From [Leptolyngbya] sp. PCC 7376 (GTDB taxonomy: Bacteria > Cyanobacteriota > Cyanobacteriia > Cyanobacteriales > MRBY01): a stretch of DNA of 64,000 nucleotides. Shown piece by piece: positions 1-9,732 of this stretch. The stretch is taken from positions 604,036 through 668,035 of the forward strand of contig NC_019683.1 of the NCBI RefSeq assembly GCF_000316605.1, read 5' to 3'. Within the stretch, counting starts at the first letter, position 1, and each line of letters starts with the position of its first letter. A model generated the notes under the pieces. It searched no databases, was not told the origin of the DNA, and saw only the letters and a program-made list of their open reading frames with translations. Both the position numbers and the translations under genes were made by a program.

Positions 1-54
1 ATTTTTCAGCTTTCCATTCAAGACAATACCAAGCGGAATCAATGTTCTGATCAC

Positions 55-1014
55 CTACTTGAAAACAAATATTTTTTTGAACTTCATCCATAATTTACGA
101 AGCTTCCAAAACTTACTACTTTCCATAGCTTTGATAATAACTTGTGAGCGTCCCCATACTTCATGAGATTGCTCTAAAAGCTTTTGCATTTCCATCAATT
201 CTATCGAATTTTCTTCTGATTCAGATTGTAATTGCTCTACTTCAGATCGCGACTTTCGCAACTCAGATTGAGATTGTTGTAACTGTCGGTGTAAATCCCG
301 TATTGTCTTAGCAGCTTGTTCCTGAGAGGAATCTTCAGACTCTAGTAATTGTGCTTCAGGGAAAGAAGGGACTCCAGTTTTTAAAGTAACTGGTTTGCCA
401 ATAGGACGTTTCTCAATTACAAGAACACTATCGTAATAAGTAAGTGAGTGAGCTGCACGGGTAAAATCTGAAATACCTAATCGTGTATCGAAAGAGTGCC
501 AAGCATTGAGTTTGTCGATAAAATTCTTAGAATATTCTACAAATGAATCATTCTTTTTATAACCTCCACCATATTCCCACCAATATGATGTGTGCATATC
601 CTCACACAAATAGACTCCATTTTTATCAATCAGAGGGAATAATTCCTCAAAAGTTGCTATCTGCTGTTTCATCGTATGTCCGCCATCATCTAGCAGAATA
701 TCTATTTTGGGGATCTTTTCCTTTAAAGATCTCAGAAAACCCCTATCTTCTTGATCACCAATAAAAATCTCAACTTGGTCTTCCTCTAACTCCTTACAAG
801 CAGGATTGATATCTATACCAAAGACTTTTGCTTGCGGGCCAAAGTAGTTTTTCCACATTTGCAAAGAGCCACCATGGTATACCCCGAGTTCCACAATATA
901 CACGTCCGTTGAACGAAAACGAGAAAAGTGTTTATCGTATATATCGAAATAATGAATCCATTTATCAATGAGTCTCCCTTCATTTCCTCTGAAGTATTTT
1001 TCTAAATCATTCAT
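55..1014 (-). CDS. SAM-dependent methyltransferase-like protein with C-terminal coiled coil
   Basis: A 319-residue protein. Residues about 38-75 form a class I methyltransferase-type nucleotide-binding unit (ELGVYHGGS, then a strand ending FGIDINP). A second acidic motif, ILLDDGGH, lies near residue 107. The fold resembles the CmcI / macrocin O-methyltransferase type that modifies sugars. From about residue 225 the chain becomes Gln/Glu/Ser-rich with heptad spacing, consistent with a coiled coil, and it ends in a basic tail. It lies downstream of a Wzm/Wzt exporter and gmd on the same strand. This suggests modification of an exported O-antigen-like polysaccharide or its chain terminus, where methylation plus coiled coil recalls WbdD-type chain-length regulators. 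Methyltransferase fold is fairly sure; the substrate is not known. Confidence 0.7.
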   Translation of the reverse strand: MNDLEKYFRGNEGRLIDKWIHYFDIYDKHFSRFRSTDVYIVELGVYHGGSLQMWKNYFGPQAKVFGIDINPACKELEEDQVEIFIGDQEDRGFLRSLKEKIPKIDILLDDGGHTMKQQIATFEELFPLIDKNGVYLCEDMHTSYWWEYGGGYKKNDSFVEYSKNFIDKLNAWHSFDTRLGISDFTRAAHSLTYYDSVLVIEKRPIGKPVTLKTGVPSFPEAQLLESEDSSQEQAAKTIRDLHRQLQQSQSELRKSRSEVEQLQSESEENSIELMEMQKLLEQSHEVWGRSQVIIKAMESSKFWKLRKLWMKFKKIFVFK

Positions 1015-1060
1015 AATTAAAAACGCCGCCTATTTCAACAATGAAACCATTCAAAATCTA

Positions 1061-1085
1061 GAGAATATTCTTTGCGAATATTCTC
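1061..1085. terminator. Perfect 10-bp hairpin between wzt and the methyltransferase gene
   Basis: GAGAATATTC is followed by a 5-base loop and the exact inverted copy GAATATTCTC. It sits in the 300-base gap between the wzt stop (1317) and the methyltransferase start (1014). On the minus strand it is followed by TAGATTTTG, a weak U tract. It may be an attenuating terminator inside the operon or a processing hairpin. The rest of the gap (1086-1316) is AT-rich and shows nothing else. Confidence 0.4.
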
Positions 1086-1316
1086 ATAAAAACCAACTTG
1101 AAAATCAATTGCAAAGAGGCATAATCTGCTCTATGGCTTTAGGTGAATAGAAATATTTTTTTTAGACAAAATACAGATAGCACTTTTAACTACATTAGCC
1201 TTTCACAATCTTTCTTGCCACAAAATATACCATTTTATTAGTATCGAAAGAATACATCTTTCTTGCTCATATAGTTTTAGAGAATCTTCATCCAAATCAT
1301 CTAGAAGTTATCACAC

Positions 1317-2054
1317 TCAGTCAATATTCTCCAAGTATGCGTCTACAACATCTTCAGATTGACCAATGAGTTTGATGATTCCTTTATCAATCCAAATAGC
1401 TGTATCACATGATTGCTTGATAAAGTCCATTGAGTGCGAAACAACAAGTATGGTGACGTGAGAAGCCCAAAAATCATCCATACGCTTTTGGCACTTATGT
1501 CTAAAGCTCTCATCTCCAACTGACAATACTTCATCCAAGATGAGAATATCAGGCTTTACATCCGTGGCGATCGCAAACCCAAGACGTGCCACCATCCCAG
1601 AAGACAGTCCTTTAACAGGAATGTACCGATATGACTTAAGCTCAGCAAAGTCAAGAATAGAATCTATTCTATTCTTCATTTCTGAGCGCGAAAAGCCAAG
1701 CATTACGCCATATAGGAGTATGTTGTCATACACTGAAATTTCCGCGTCAAATCCAGCTCCCAGTTCAATTAATGGTGCAATATCACCGCGGACTCGCACT
1801 TTTCCAGTTGTTGGCTGCAAAATGCCTGAAATAACTTTAAGTAGCGTCGATTTACCAGCACCATTGCTGCCGATAATACCTATTTTTTCTCCTTTTTCAA
1901 CAACAAGATTTACATCATCTAAAATAAGTTTTTTTGCTGGCTGAGTGTATTTACCTTCAAAAATAGAAAGAACAGTTTTCTTTAAATCATAAGAAAACTC
2001 TTCTTGGGTTCTACGCCAGAGATGCACATTATCTAAACGAATTGCTTCTTGCAT
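1317..2054 (-). CDS. Polysaccharide ABC exporter ATPase (Wzt/KpsT/TagH type)
   Basis: A 245-residue ATPase that would power export of a lipid-linked polysaccharide across the inner membrane. Walker A is GSNGAGKST (residues 62-70), the signature is LSSGM near 155, and Walker B is ILILDE near 175, followed by the switch His in VVSHS. Spacing and the N-terminal extension (LWRRTQEEF) fit the Wzt/TagH subfamily. The chain stops right after the nucleotide-binding domain, so the C-terminal carbohydrate-binding domain of long Wzt proteins is absent. The permease gene ends 14 bases upstream on the same strand, indicating one transcript. Function is confident; the exported polymer is not known. Confidence 0.9.
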   Translation of the reverse strand: MQEAIRLDNVHLWRRTQEEFSYDLKKTVLSIFEGKYTQPAKKLILDDVNLVVEKGEKIGIIGSNGAGKSTLLKVISGILQPTTGKVRVRGDIAPLIELGAGFDAEISVYDNILLYGVMLGFSRSEMKNRIDSILDFAELKSYRYIPVKGLSSGMVARLGFAIATDVKPDILILDEVLSVGDESFRHKCQKRMDDFWASHVTILVVSHSMDFIKQSCDTAIWIDKGIIKLIGQSEDVVDAYLENID

Positions 2055-2068
2055 AAGTGACTATGTAT

Positions 2069-2893
2069 CTATAGTAAATCCATAAATCGAGAGCGCATTT
2101 GTCGGAAATATAGCCATCCGAATGCAGAAGAAAGTATACCACCAAGAAGAGCATTTATCATCAAATTCAAATCAGGAAAATCTCCAGATAAAGTGATTTG
2201 CCTGAGACTTTCAATGATGATAGATAAAGGATTGATATTCAAGAAAGGTCGGATCTTTGGCGCGACAATTTCTGCGGGGTAAAAAACAGGACTACTAATC
2301 CATAGAACAAAAACAACTAGCTCATAAAAATAAGGTAAATCGCGGAAAAATACATATAAGCTACTCACTAAAAAACCGACACCTGTACAGAAAAATATGA
2401 GAGCAATAAATGGAAGAAAAATCGCCAAAACATTTATTAAATGGTGGGATTTCAATAGAGCAACAATAGCAAGTAGGGGAAAAGCTCCCATGACAAATTG
2501 AAAAATGTTGGCGACTATCATCGATAGAGGAAAAACACTTACTGGCAAGCGAATTTTATTAAGAAGTGCGCCATTTCCAACTATGCTTGATAAGGCTTGA
2601 GAAGTAGAAGCAGAGAAAAAGTTGACAATAATCAATCCAGTCAATGCCGCAAGAACATAGTTCAGTATCGAGTCTTGGTAATATGCAGCAAAAGTAGCAC
2701 CAAAGATAACTGTATAAAGACTGGTCATAATCAGAGGATTTAATAAAGACCAGTAAATCCCCAAGATGGAACCTCGATATCGGACTTTTAAGTTTCGCTG
2801 CACTAATACCTGCAAGAGTTCAATGTAGTGCTTGACATCTGAAGGTAAAAGATCTCGAAAAGTCTGCGTGTTTACTAACGACAAAAATGACAT
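2069..2893 (-). CDS. Polysaccharide ABC exporter permease (Wzm/KpsM/TagG type)
   Basis: A 274-residue ABC-2 permease. After a soluble N-terminal stretch with the basic motif RNLKVRYRGSILGIYWSLLN, typical of the family, about six hydrophobic segments follow. The pattern, including FFRDLPYFYELVVF and the WISSPVFYP loop, is that of O-antigen/teichoic acid exporters. It pairs with the ATPase that starts 14 bases after its stop. With gmd upstream, the cargo probably contains a GDP-mannose-derived deoxyhexose. Start chosen at the ATG preceding MSFLSLVNTQ. Confidence 0.9.
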   Translation of the reverse strand: MSFLSLVNTQTFRDLLPSDVKHYIELLQVLVQRNLKVRYRGSILGIYWSLLNPLIMTSLYTVIFGATFAAYYQDSILNYVLAALTGLIIVNFFSASTSQALSSIVGNGALLNKIRLPVSVFPLSMIVANIFQFVMGAFPLLAIVALLKSHHLINVLAIFLPFIALIFFCTGVGFLVSSLYVFFRDLPYFYELVVFVLWISSPVFYPAEIVAPKIRPFLNINPLSIIIESLRQITLSGDFPDLNLMINALLGGILSSAFGWLYFRQMRSRFMDLL

Positions 2894-3043
2894 ATTTTCT
2901 TGGCTTGTTAAATAAGTGACATGTATTCCAATATCTAATCAGACATAAATTACTCTTGGAAAAGAGATAGACATGTATTCTTTCATGTGAGAAGACACTT
3001 ACGATCAGAGAAATAGCCTACTTCTATATGGTTTTCATAAAGT

Positions 3044-3075
3044 TATGCTCACCACTTTATCTTGTAGTGAGCATA
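3044..3075 (-). terminator. Stem-loop downstream of gmd
   Basis: TATGCTCAC and its inverted copy GTGAGCATA enclose a 14-base loop just after the gmd stop on the minus strand. Only a weak U stretch (ACTTTATG) follows, so termination may be partial, allowing read-through into wzm/wzt. Confidence 0.4.
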
Positions 3076-3103
3076 GCCGGTATCAAAAAAGTATAGTGCT
3101 AAA

Positions 3104-4222
3104 TTAACTTTCACGAGAAATTGGAGTCTCATAGCCATGCATTTTGAGAAATGCATAGCGTTGAGCTGTTTTAAGATCAGCATTTACCATTTCTGAACAC
3201 ATTTCTTGTGTTGATATTGCTGGAACCCAGCCTAGTTTCTCTTTCGCTTTACTTGGATCTCCCAATAGAGTCTCAACTTCTGCTGGACGGAAATATCTAG
3301 AATCTACGGCGACAATACAATCACCGGTCTTCAATGCTGGAGCTTTGTCTCCTTCAATTGCATCGACAATTCCCCGTTCATCAATTCCTTCACCTTCAAA
3401 TCGCAAGGTAATACCGAGTTCTGCAGCAGACCATGCGACAAATTGTCGCACAGAATATTGAGAGCCAGTAGCAATGACAAAATCTTCCGGCTCATCCTGT
3501 TGAAGCATTAGCCACTGCATTTGTACATAGTCTTTTGCATGACCCCAGTCCCTAAGTGCATCCATATTGCCTAGATAAAGACAGGAATCTAAACCTTGAG
3601 CAATATTTGCTAATCCTCTAGTAATCTTTCGAGTTACAAAGGTTTCGCCACGGCGGGGAGATTCATGATTAAACAAAATACCATTACATGCATACATTCC
3701 ATAGGATTCACGGTAGTTTACGGTAATCCAATAAGCATAGAGTTTAGCAACAGCGTATGGACTACGTGGATAAAAAGGAGTTGTCTCTTTTTGTGGAATC
3801 TCTTGAACCAGGCCATAAAGCTCAGAAGTAGATGCTTGGTAAAAACGAGTCTTATTCTCTAAGCCAAGAAAACGTATGGCTTCTAATAGTCTTAAAGCAC
3901 CCATGGCATCAACATCAGCAGTATATTCGGGGGATTCAAAGCTTACTGCGACGTGAGATTGAGCACCAAGGTTATACACTTCATCAGGCTGAACTTGTTC
4001 AATGATTCTTGTTAGGTTTGAGGAGTCTGTCAAATCACCATAGTGCAATACAAAATGCTTATTTTCAGAGTGTGGGTCTTCATAGATGTGATCTACGCGA
4101 TCAGTATTAAACAGAGAAGCACGACGTTTAATGCCATGTACTTCATAGCCTTTTTTGAGAAGGAACTCCGCGAGATAGGAGCCATCTTGACCTGTTACTC
4201 CGGTGATTAAAGCTTTTTTCAT
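3104..4222 (-). CDS. gmd: GDP-mannose 4,6-dehydratase
   Basis: A 372-residue extended short-chain dehydrogenase converting GDP-D-mannose to GDP-4-keto-6-deoxymannose, the first step to GDP-fucose, GDP-rhamnose and related sugars. The Rossmann glycine motif is [13 protein letters not shown] (8-20). The catalytic set is STSELYG with YAVAK (Tyr and Lys), and the family stretch [18 protein letters not shown] is intact. Length matches the family. A dedicated GDP-fucose synthase or GDP-rhamnose reductase is not seen in the window. Its place ahead of the Wzm/Wzt genes supports supply of an activated deoxyhexose for exported polysaccharide. Confidence 0.95.
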   Translation of the reverse strand: MKKALITGVTGQDGSYLAEFLLKKGYEVHGIKRRASLFNTDRVDHIYEDPHSENKHFVLHYGDLTDSSNLTRIIEQVQPDEVYNLGAQSHVAVSFESPEYTADVDAMGALRLLEAIRFLGLENKTRFYQASTSELYGLVQEIPQKETTPFYPRSPYAVAKLYAYWITVNYRESYGMYACNGILFNHESPRRGETFVTRKITRGLANIAQGLDSCLYLGNMDALRDWGHAKDYVQMQWLMLQQDEPEDFVIATGSQYSVRQFVAWSAAELGITLRFEGEGIDERGIVDAIEGDKAPALKTGDCIVAVDSRYFRPAEVETLLGDPSKAKEKLGWVPAISTQEMCSEMVNADLKTAQRYAFLKMHGYETPISRES

Positions 4223-4354
4223 AAGTCGAGGTTTAAGGCTTTGTTTTTATAAGCCAAACGAATTCTAGATAGTTTATCTGTATTGGCATAGTTCAAGTTG
4301 AATTTTACTAGTATTTCTTCAGACTTGATACTGACCTCCCCAATCCCGAAGGAT

Positions 4355-4384
4355 AACCTTATAGAACATTGGCTTCATAAGGTT
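4355..4384. repeat. Short inverted repeat in the gmd/spoIID gap
   Basis: AACCTTAT and ATAAGGTT form an 8-bp stem with a 14-base loop in the 265-base gap downstream of the SpoIID-like gene and upstream of gmd. No U tract follows, so its role as a terminator is doubtful. Confidence 0.25.
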
Positions 4385-4487
4385 AAATAAACTACTCAGA
4401 TGACATATTGGAGGATGAGCATATTTCAAGTTTTGGATTTCAGTTAACAAACAGCAAAGACTAAAACAATTCCTGCATGCCTAATTG

Positions 4488-5603
4488 TTACTTTAAAATC
4501 TTCGCAATATTAACGTTTTGGTAGTAATGGGCAAGGATTTGCTGGTAATCAATGCCTTGCTGGGCAAGGCCATTGGCTCCCCATTGGCTCAAACCGACAC
4601 CATGACCAAAGCCTTTGCCATAAATGTATACATTGCCGTCTTGGATCGTTGCACTGATGAGTGTACTGCGTAGATCAAGTAGTTTACGGAGTTGGTCACC
4701 GCTAATATTTTTTGTGCCGCGATCGCCCACAATTTTGACGGAGACCATCCGACCTTGGGGGGTTTTACGCTGAGGAATAATTTGTTTTACTGTGCCCACA
4801 CCACCAATCAGCTGACCTAAGCGACTAGCAGAGATGTTTTTGCCCCACTGGTACACCGGAGCAGATTGGTCATAGTCCACCACTCCCCGCAAATAAGGCA
4901 AGGGTCTGGTCCACACATCTTCGACATTTTCAGTATGTCCACCAGAAGACGAATGGAAAACAGCAAGGATAACATCGCCGTTGTAAGTCATCACCTGGTT
5001 CGTTGTCGCTTTAACGGCTTCATGAGTGGTGCTGTATTCACTGTTTAAACCCTTATAAACCTGGTTCGCAGTGGTTGTATCTAGGTCATAGAGGTTACGA
5101 CTATTCTCCGCGCGCTTCTTAAGGGCATAGGTACGAGCAGCAACAGCCTGAGCTTTGAGGGCTTCCTGTGGCCAACTAGGAATCGCTTCCGCGCCAACGA
5201 CACTATATAAGTATTCTTCCAAGTCCACATGGTTAATGGCAATTACACCACCATTGTTGATGCGCACTTGAGTTTTGCCTCGGTACCAGCGATCGCCAAT
5301 CCAGACATAACCGCCATTTTTTGGCTCGACCCAAAGTTCACCAGCCTGCCAACGATCGAACGCCAACTGATTTCCCTGTCTATTCACAGAAAAAGCACTC
5401 ATCGCCGAAATCTCGCCGAGAAGCTGGCCGCGACCATTTTTCACAAGGGCATTGGTCGAACTACCAACCTGCACTCTAGGTGCTGATTTCGAGACCGCAA
5501 TGCGCATATCAACCGCTGCTTGGGCTGGAGCCAGCATTGCTAGCCACAAAAAAACCGATACCAACCAAGGATGTCTGCCTAACCTTTGCAAAGGTCTAAA
5601 CAT
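4488..5603 (-). CDS. SpoIID/LytB domain protein, secreted
   Basis: About 371 residues from the ATG at 5603; a longer TTG reading would precede the signal peptide. The N-terminus is a clear signal peptide (basic start, hydrophobic core, LAPAQA cleavage region), so the protein is periplasmic. The SpoIID domain carries the family segments VEEYLYSVVGAEAIPSWP-like (here VDLEEYLYSVVGAE), ALKAQAVAARTYAL, VFHSSSGGHTENVEDVW and the C-terminal GHGVGLSQWGANGLA. Family members are lytic transglycosylases or amidase enhancers acting on glycan strands. Cyanobacteria do not sporulate, so a role in cell-wall turnover is the reasonable inference. Confidence 0.88.
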   Translation of the reverse strand: MFRPLQRLGRHPWLVSVFLWLAMLAPAQAAVDMRIAVSKSAPRVQVGSSTNALVKNGRGQLLGEISAMSAFSVNRQGNQLAFDRWQAGELWVEPKNGGYVWIGDRWYRGKTQVRINNGGVIAINHVDLEEYLYSVVGAEAIPSWPQEALKAQAVAARTYALKKRAENSRNLYDLDTTTANQVYKGLNSEYSTTHEAVKATTNQVMTYNGDVILAVFHSSSGGHTENVEDVWTRPLPYLRGVVDYDQSAPVYQWGKNISASRLGQLIGGVGTVKQIIPQRKTPQGRMVSVKIVGDRGTKNISGDQLRKLLDLRSTLISATIQDGNVYIYGKGFGHGVGLSQWGANGLAQQGIDYQQILAHYYQNVNIAKILK

Positions 5604-5733
5604 AAATACACTAGAAATCAACAAGGAGCGTAACAATCAAGTTTTTATGCACCTGATGTGAACATTCGAGATTCAGAAATGAACCAGTTTGTTCCATCAC
5701 CCTTTTATTTATCGGACAAATTTAGCATGAATC

Positions 5734-6504
5734 CTAGGCGATCGCCGTACCGTCATTAGACAAAACATCCTGCAAACGACCAGAACCCACAGCCTTAACA
5801 GCTTCTGCCAAATTCACATCACCCGTATAAATAGCCTTCCCAACAATGGCGCCAGTGACACCAATTGCTTCAAGGGCAACTAAATTAACTAGATCACTCT
5901 GAGAACTCACTCCTCCGGAAGCAATCACAGGAATTTCAATTTGCGATGCCAACTCCCGTAACGCTTCAATATTCGGGCCAGACATCGTGCCATCGCGGTG
6001 AATATCAGTGTAAATAATTGCCGCAACACCTTGAGTCGCCATCCGTTGAGCCAAATCTGTTGCCATCACTTCAGATGTTTCGAGCCAACCTTTTGTCGCA
6101 ACTTTACCGTTACGGGCATCAATTCCCACTGCAATTCGTCCGGGATATTTTTGGCAGAGTTCAGTAACTAGCTCAGGATTTTCGACAGCCGCTGTCCCAA
6201 TAATTGCCCGCTCAACACCAACATTAAATAGGCGTTCCACACTTGCAACATTGCGGAGACCACCACCAACCTGCACTGGAATATCGAGTGCTGCGGCAAT
6301 ACTTTTAATCGCATCGAGGTTTACCGACTTCCCTTCTTTTGCACCATCAAGATCCACAACATGAAGACGAGTTGCCCCCTGCTCCGCAAACGTTTTTGCC
6401 ATCTGAGCAGGATTATCGTTAAACACTTGGGCTTGATCATAGTCCCCTTGGTAGAGACGCACACATTGACCGCCGAGCAAATCGATAGCAGGGATAACTT
6501 CCAT
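5734..6504 (-). CDS. hisA: ProFAR isomerase (HisA)
   Basis: A 256-residue (beta/alpha)8 barrel enzyme of histidine synthesis that isomerises the ProFAR aminoaldose to PRFAR. The N-terminal catalytic Asp is in IPAIDLLGG (Asp8). The second acidic catalytic region is [14 protein letters not shown]. Phosphate-binding motifs VGGGLR and ASGGVSS are present. Length is normal. No other his gene is adjacent, as is usual for scattered cyanobacterial his genes. The start lies about 60 bases from the divergent tRNA-Cys gene. Confidence 0.96.
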   Translation of the reverse strand: MEVIPAIDLLGGQCVRLYQGDYDQAQVFNDNPAQMAKTFAEQGATRLHVVDLDGAKEGKSVNLDAIKSIAAALDIPVQVGGGLRNVASVERLFNVGVERAIIGTAAVENPELVTELCQKYPGRIAVGIDARNGKVATKGWLETSEVMATDLAQRMATQGVAAIIYTDIHRDGTMSGPNIEALRELASQIEIPVIASGGVSSQSDLVNLVALEAIGVTGAIVGKAIYTGDVNLAEAVKAVGSGRLQDVLSNDGTAIA

Positions 6505-6563
6505 GTCGAAAAAATAGTTGGTAGTTGGACAAAAGCTTTGCTATGATAGCTAATCGTTGGCTC

Positions 6564-6635
<72 letters not shown>

Positions 6636-6953
6636 TTTTCATATTTTCAATAGTTATTTGTCGTCTCTAACACAATACAAAGCATTTCACTAACAACTCC
6701 TGTTAATGAAAAGTTGTTATCTATGATTTGCTTGGCAATAGCCAAGCAAAAAGAGACGGAAAATGGGCATGTAGTACCTATCCCACTCTGATAAATTTCG
6801 CACCTAAAATCAAGCAGGATCTATGCAGTGAGGACATTTGACGATTCCCATATCTCAAAAAACAAAGTAGAATATACAATGGCAATTACAAATATGCTAC
6901 ACAAAGACTGCAATTATAGTGTGGCTGACAAATCAACCTCAATTGTCAAGCGG
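6636..6953. other. 318-base gap with one strong hairpin, no gene
   Basis: No convincing coding sequence. At 6728-6749 TTGCTTGGC and GCCAAGCAA form a perfect 9-bp stem with an AATA loop. There is no U tract after it on the plus strand. The reading frame that enters from 6828 overlaps the mtnX fragment and looks random. This gap is the left side of the proposed inversion breakpoint. Confidence 0.4.
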
Positions 6954-7280
6954 TTAAGAAGAAGATGTATAACCATTCAACGACATACCATAAGATTCAT
7001 AACAAGGTACTTGGCGATCGCTTAGAAATTGTAAAAACTCACTAAAACCAGGACGTGTGGGTTTATCGTTTATCTCATCAACAAATGCAGGGAATTTCTC
7101 AGATGGAATCGCTTCGAGGATTGTCCGTACTCCTTCTCGTAGAGTCATCTCACGGTAATAAAGCTTCGGGAGAATATCAGCAGAAACCTCAGGTGCAAAT
7201 TTCGCTAAGGCATCCCCAAAAGTATCAACGGTTGTAATTGTGCCATCGAAGTCGCAGAAGACAATCGTTTTTGCATCCAT
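6954..7280 (-). pseudogene. 5' fragment of mtnX-like HAD phosphatase gene
   Basis: From the ATG at 7280 the reading gives VFCDFDGTITTVDTFGDALAKF-type sequence, the nucleophile motif DFDGT of the HAD-IB MtnX/SerB-like phosphatases. It continues through LREGVRTILEAIPSEKF and PGFSEFLQFL. Homology to the family stops after DRQVP, near 7005; the last 16 residues before the stop are unrelated. Real family members are about 215-235 residues, so the C-terminal half with the second Asp motif is missing. A matching C-terminal half, ELVEKTQVM...IAIGDGLTDINMAL, sits at 37203-37445 on the other strand. The fragment is very likely inactive. MtnX works in methionine salvage; the precise substrate here is an inference. 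Confidence 0.85.
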
Positions 7281-7372
7281 GAAGTTTTGTAAAGTATGTT
7301 GTCTCCAAGGATTATAAACGCCCTGCCTCATTTCGCCATCTGCCCGAGAGGATTTGGTCAAGATCTCCATAA

Positions 7373-7403
7373 AAAAATCTCCCCAAGCATGTTGGAGAGA
7401 TTT
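7373..7403 (-). terminator. Rho-independent terminator of glnN
   Basis: Read on the minus strand, AAATCTCTCCAA pairs with TTGGGGAGATTT around a short loop, with one mismatch, and is followed by a run of seven T. It lies about 50 bases beyond the glnN stop. Confidence 0.75.
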
Positions 7404-7450
7404 ACTTCTTTATAAAATTAAAGAACTGTAAGTCGCCTTAACTTTAGAAA

Positions 7451-9628
7451 TTACTTGATAAAGAGCATTTCTTGGTAAGTAGGTAGAGGCCATGCACTGT
7501 CTGCAACGATACCTTCCAGGGAATCTGCAAAGCCACGAACTTCGTCCATCATGGGGCGAAGTGTGCCAGCTGCGTACTGCATGTGATCTTCGGTAGATGC
7601 GAAATCTTCTTTGGTGATCGCCGCTTCAAGCTTGTTCGCAGAAGCCACGAGATCATTCGCGAGACCAGCAACAGTTTCAGCGATGGATTTGTCGAGGGAG
7701 ATACCCATGCCGCTGAGCTTCGCACTAGTATCAGCCAGCTCAGAAAGATAAGTAACTGCCGCAGGGTAAATCATGGTCTTAGCCACATCAGCCACAACCT
7801 TAGCTTCCACATCAATAGACATGATGTACTGTTCTGCGTAAACCTCGAAGCGACTTTCAAGTTCGACAGGGGTCAACACGCCAGTGTTCTTAAAGAGTTC
7901 CTCAATGCTTTCATCCTTGAGCCAAGGGAGAGCATCCGCAGTGGTGGGGAGGTTCTTGAGTCCTCGTTCTTCCACCGCCATTTTGTGCCATTCTTCGGAG
8001 TAACCATTGCCACCGAAGATGACGACACCATGTTGTTCCATCACTTCTTTGAGAACTGTGAGGATTGCATCGCTAACTTCAAGACCCTTCGCAAGTTCTG
8101 CTTCAAGGCGATCGCCGATCCAGCTCAAAGAATCAGCCAACATAGTATTGAGGGCGATTAATGGACCCGCAACAGATTGGCTAGAACCTACTGCACGGAA
8201 CTCAAAACGGTTTCCAGTGAAGGCAAAAGGAGAAGTACGGTTGCGATCGCCAGCATCCTTAGTGAGGGCAGGTAGCACATCGACACCGAGATCCATCACG
8301 CCTTTCTTCTTAGAATCAGCGACGGAACCAGTCTTGATTTGCTCAAACACTTCCTCAAGCTGAGAACCGAGGTAAACAGACATGATTGCTGGAGGTGCTT
8401 CGTTCGCACCAAGGCGGTGGTCATTACTTGCGTTCGCAATCACTGCGCGCATCAAAGGACCATACTTGTGTACACCACGGATTACAGCACCACAGAAAAC
8501 GAGGAATTGAGCGTTTTCGTGAGGGGAATCACCAGGATCAAGGAGATTACCTTGGGTGGGGTTACCCACAGACCAGTTCACGTGCTTACCAGAACCATTG
8601 ATGCCCGCAAAAGGCTTCTCATGGAGGAGACACATAAAGCCATGCTTCTTCGCAGTGGCCTTGAGGGTTGTCATAATGAGCTGCTGGTGGTCACTGGCCA
8701 CGTTAGCCGCTTCAAATACTGGCGCAATCTCAAATTGACCAGGCGCAACTTCGTTGTGACGCGTCTTTGCAGGAATACCAAGCTTGTAGAGTTGGATTTC
8801 AACATCCTGCATGAAAACCTGAACACGCTCGGGAATCGCACCGAAGTAATGATCATCAAATTGCTGACCCTTCGCAGGTGCTTTACCGAAAAGCGTACGA
8901 CCAGCGAGGATCAGATCAGGACGCTGATAAGCAAAGTTTGAGTCAATAAGGAAATACTCTTGCTCAGCACCACAGCTGGAGTTGACGCGAGCCACATCAG
9001 TGTGACCAAGTAGCTTCAGAACTCGCTCAGCAGCTTCATCCATCGCAGCAATGGAACGAAGAAGAGGTACTTTCTTATCAAGTGCCTCGCCTGTCCAAGA
9101 TACAAAAACAGTTGGAATACAGAGGGTAGACCCATTCTCTGTTTCCATGATGTAAGCAGGGCTAGTCACATCCCAAGCAGTGTAACCACGGGCTTCAAAC
9201 GTGTCACGAATGCCACCGTTAGGGAAAGAAGAACCATCTGGTTCACCCTGTACTAGCAACTTGCCAGAAAATTCGGAAATAACTTTACCTTCACCTTGAG
9301 GGGAGATGAAGCCATCATGCTTCTCTGCCGTCAAGTTTGTCATTGGGTAGAAGACGTGAGCGTAGTAAAGGGCGCCTTTCGAAATTGCCCAATCGCGCAT
9401 TGCTGTTGCTACAGTCTCAGCAATGGATGGGTCAAGTTTCTCGCCTGTTGTAATTGTCTTTTTAATAGACTTAAAAACAGACTTAGGAAGACAAGCCTGC
9501 ATTTTACTCAGGTCAAATACATTCGTTGCCCAAATTTCGTCAAGGGAAGAAGGGCCACCACCACAACCAACAGACGTACGGCTTGTAATTTGCTGAATGG
9601 CTTGAACGCGTGCTTCGTTTCCAGTCAT
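7451..9628 (-). CDS. glnN: Glutamine synthetase type III
   Basis: A 725-residue enzyme forming glutamine from glutamate, ammonia and ATP. Length and domain order match GSIII: an N-terminal region with the signature-type stretch [19 protein letters not shown], the catalytic barrel ([42 protein letters not shown]) and the C-terminal helical extension. In cyanobacteria this isoenzyme is typically induced under nitrogen starvation and supplements GlnA. Upstream (9629-9732) I saw no full GTA-N8-TAC NtcA site, so nitrogen control cannot be shown from this sequence. A hairpin terminator follows. Confidence 0.96.
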   Translation of the reverse strand: MTGNEARVQAIQQITSRTSVGCGGGPSSLDEIWATNVFDLSKMQACLPKSVFKSIKKTITTGEKLDPSIAETVATAMRDWAISKGALYYAHVFYPMTNLTAEKHDGFISPQGEGKVISEFSGKLLVQGEPDGSSFPNGGIRDTFEARGYTAWDVTSPAYIMETENGSTLCIPTVFVSWTGEALDKKVPLLRSIAAMDEAAERVLKLLGHTDVARVNSSCGAEQEYFLIDSNFAYQRPDLILAGRTLFGKAPAKGQQFDDHYFGAIPERVQVFMQDVEIQLYKLGIPAKTRHNEVAPGQFEIAPVFEAANVASDHQQLIMTTLKATAKKHGFMCLLHEKPFAGINGSGKHVNWSVGNPTQGNLLDPGDSPHENAQFLVFCGAVIRGVHKYGPLMRAVIANASNDHRLGANEAPPAIMSVYLGSQLEEVFEQIKTGSVADSKKKGVMDLGVDVLPALTKDAGDRNRTSPFAFTGNRFEFRAVGSSQSVAGPLIALNTMLADSLSWIGDRLEAELAKGLEVSDAILTVLKEVMEQHGVVIFGGNGYSEEWHKMAVEERGLKNLPTTADALPWLKDESIEELFKNTGVLTPVELESRFEVYAEQYIMSIDVEAKVVADVAKTMIYPAAVTYLSELADTSAKLSGMGISLDKSIAETVAGLANDLVASANKLEAAITKEDFASTEDHMQYAAGTLRPMMDEVRGFADSLEGIVADSAWPLPTYQEMLFIK

Positions 9629-9732
9629 AGGTTTATCTATAGGTCTAACGGCCTAATATTACTCAAGGCATTCCCTCAAAAAAGATAATCTCTATACAGA
9701 ATTCTCATTTATTTACAATGTATCCTTGATAG

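Noticed and set aside
6828-7025. Small plus-strand ORF next to the mtnX fragment
   Set aside because: No recognisable sequence and overlap with the mtnX remnant on the other strand.
7583-8161. 192-codon open frame opposite glnN
   Set aside because: It lies wholly antisense to the conserved GSIII gene and has no domain or start signal; it is a composition effect, as are other long frames opposite glnN, the P-type ATPase and panC-cmk.
9629-9732. NtcA site upstream of glnN
   Set aside because: Only a half-match (GTAAATAAATGAGA) was found; the GTA-N8-TAC pattern is not satisfied, so I do not call it.
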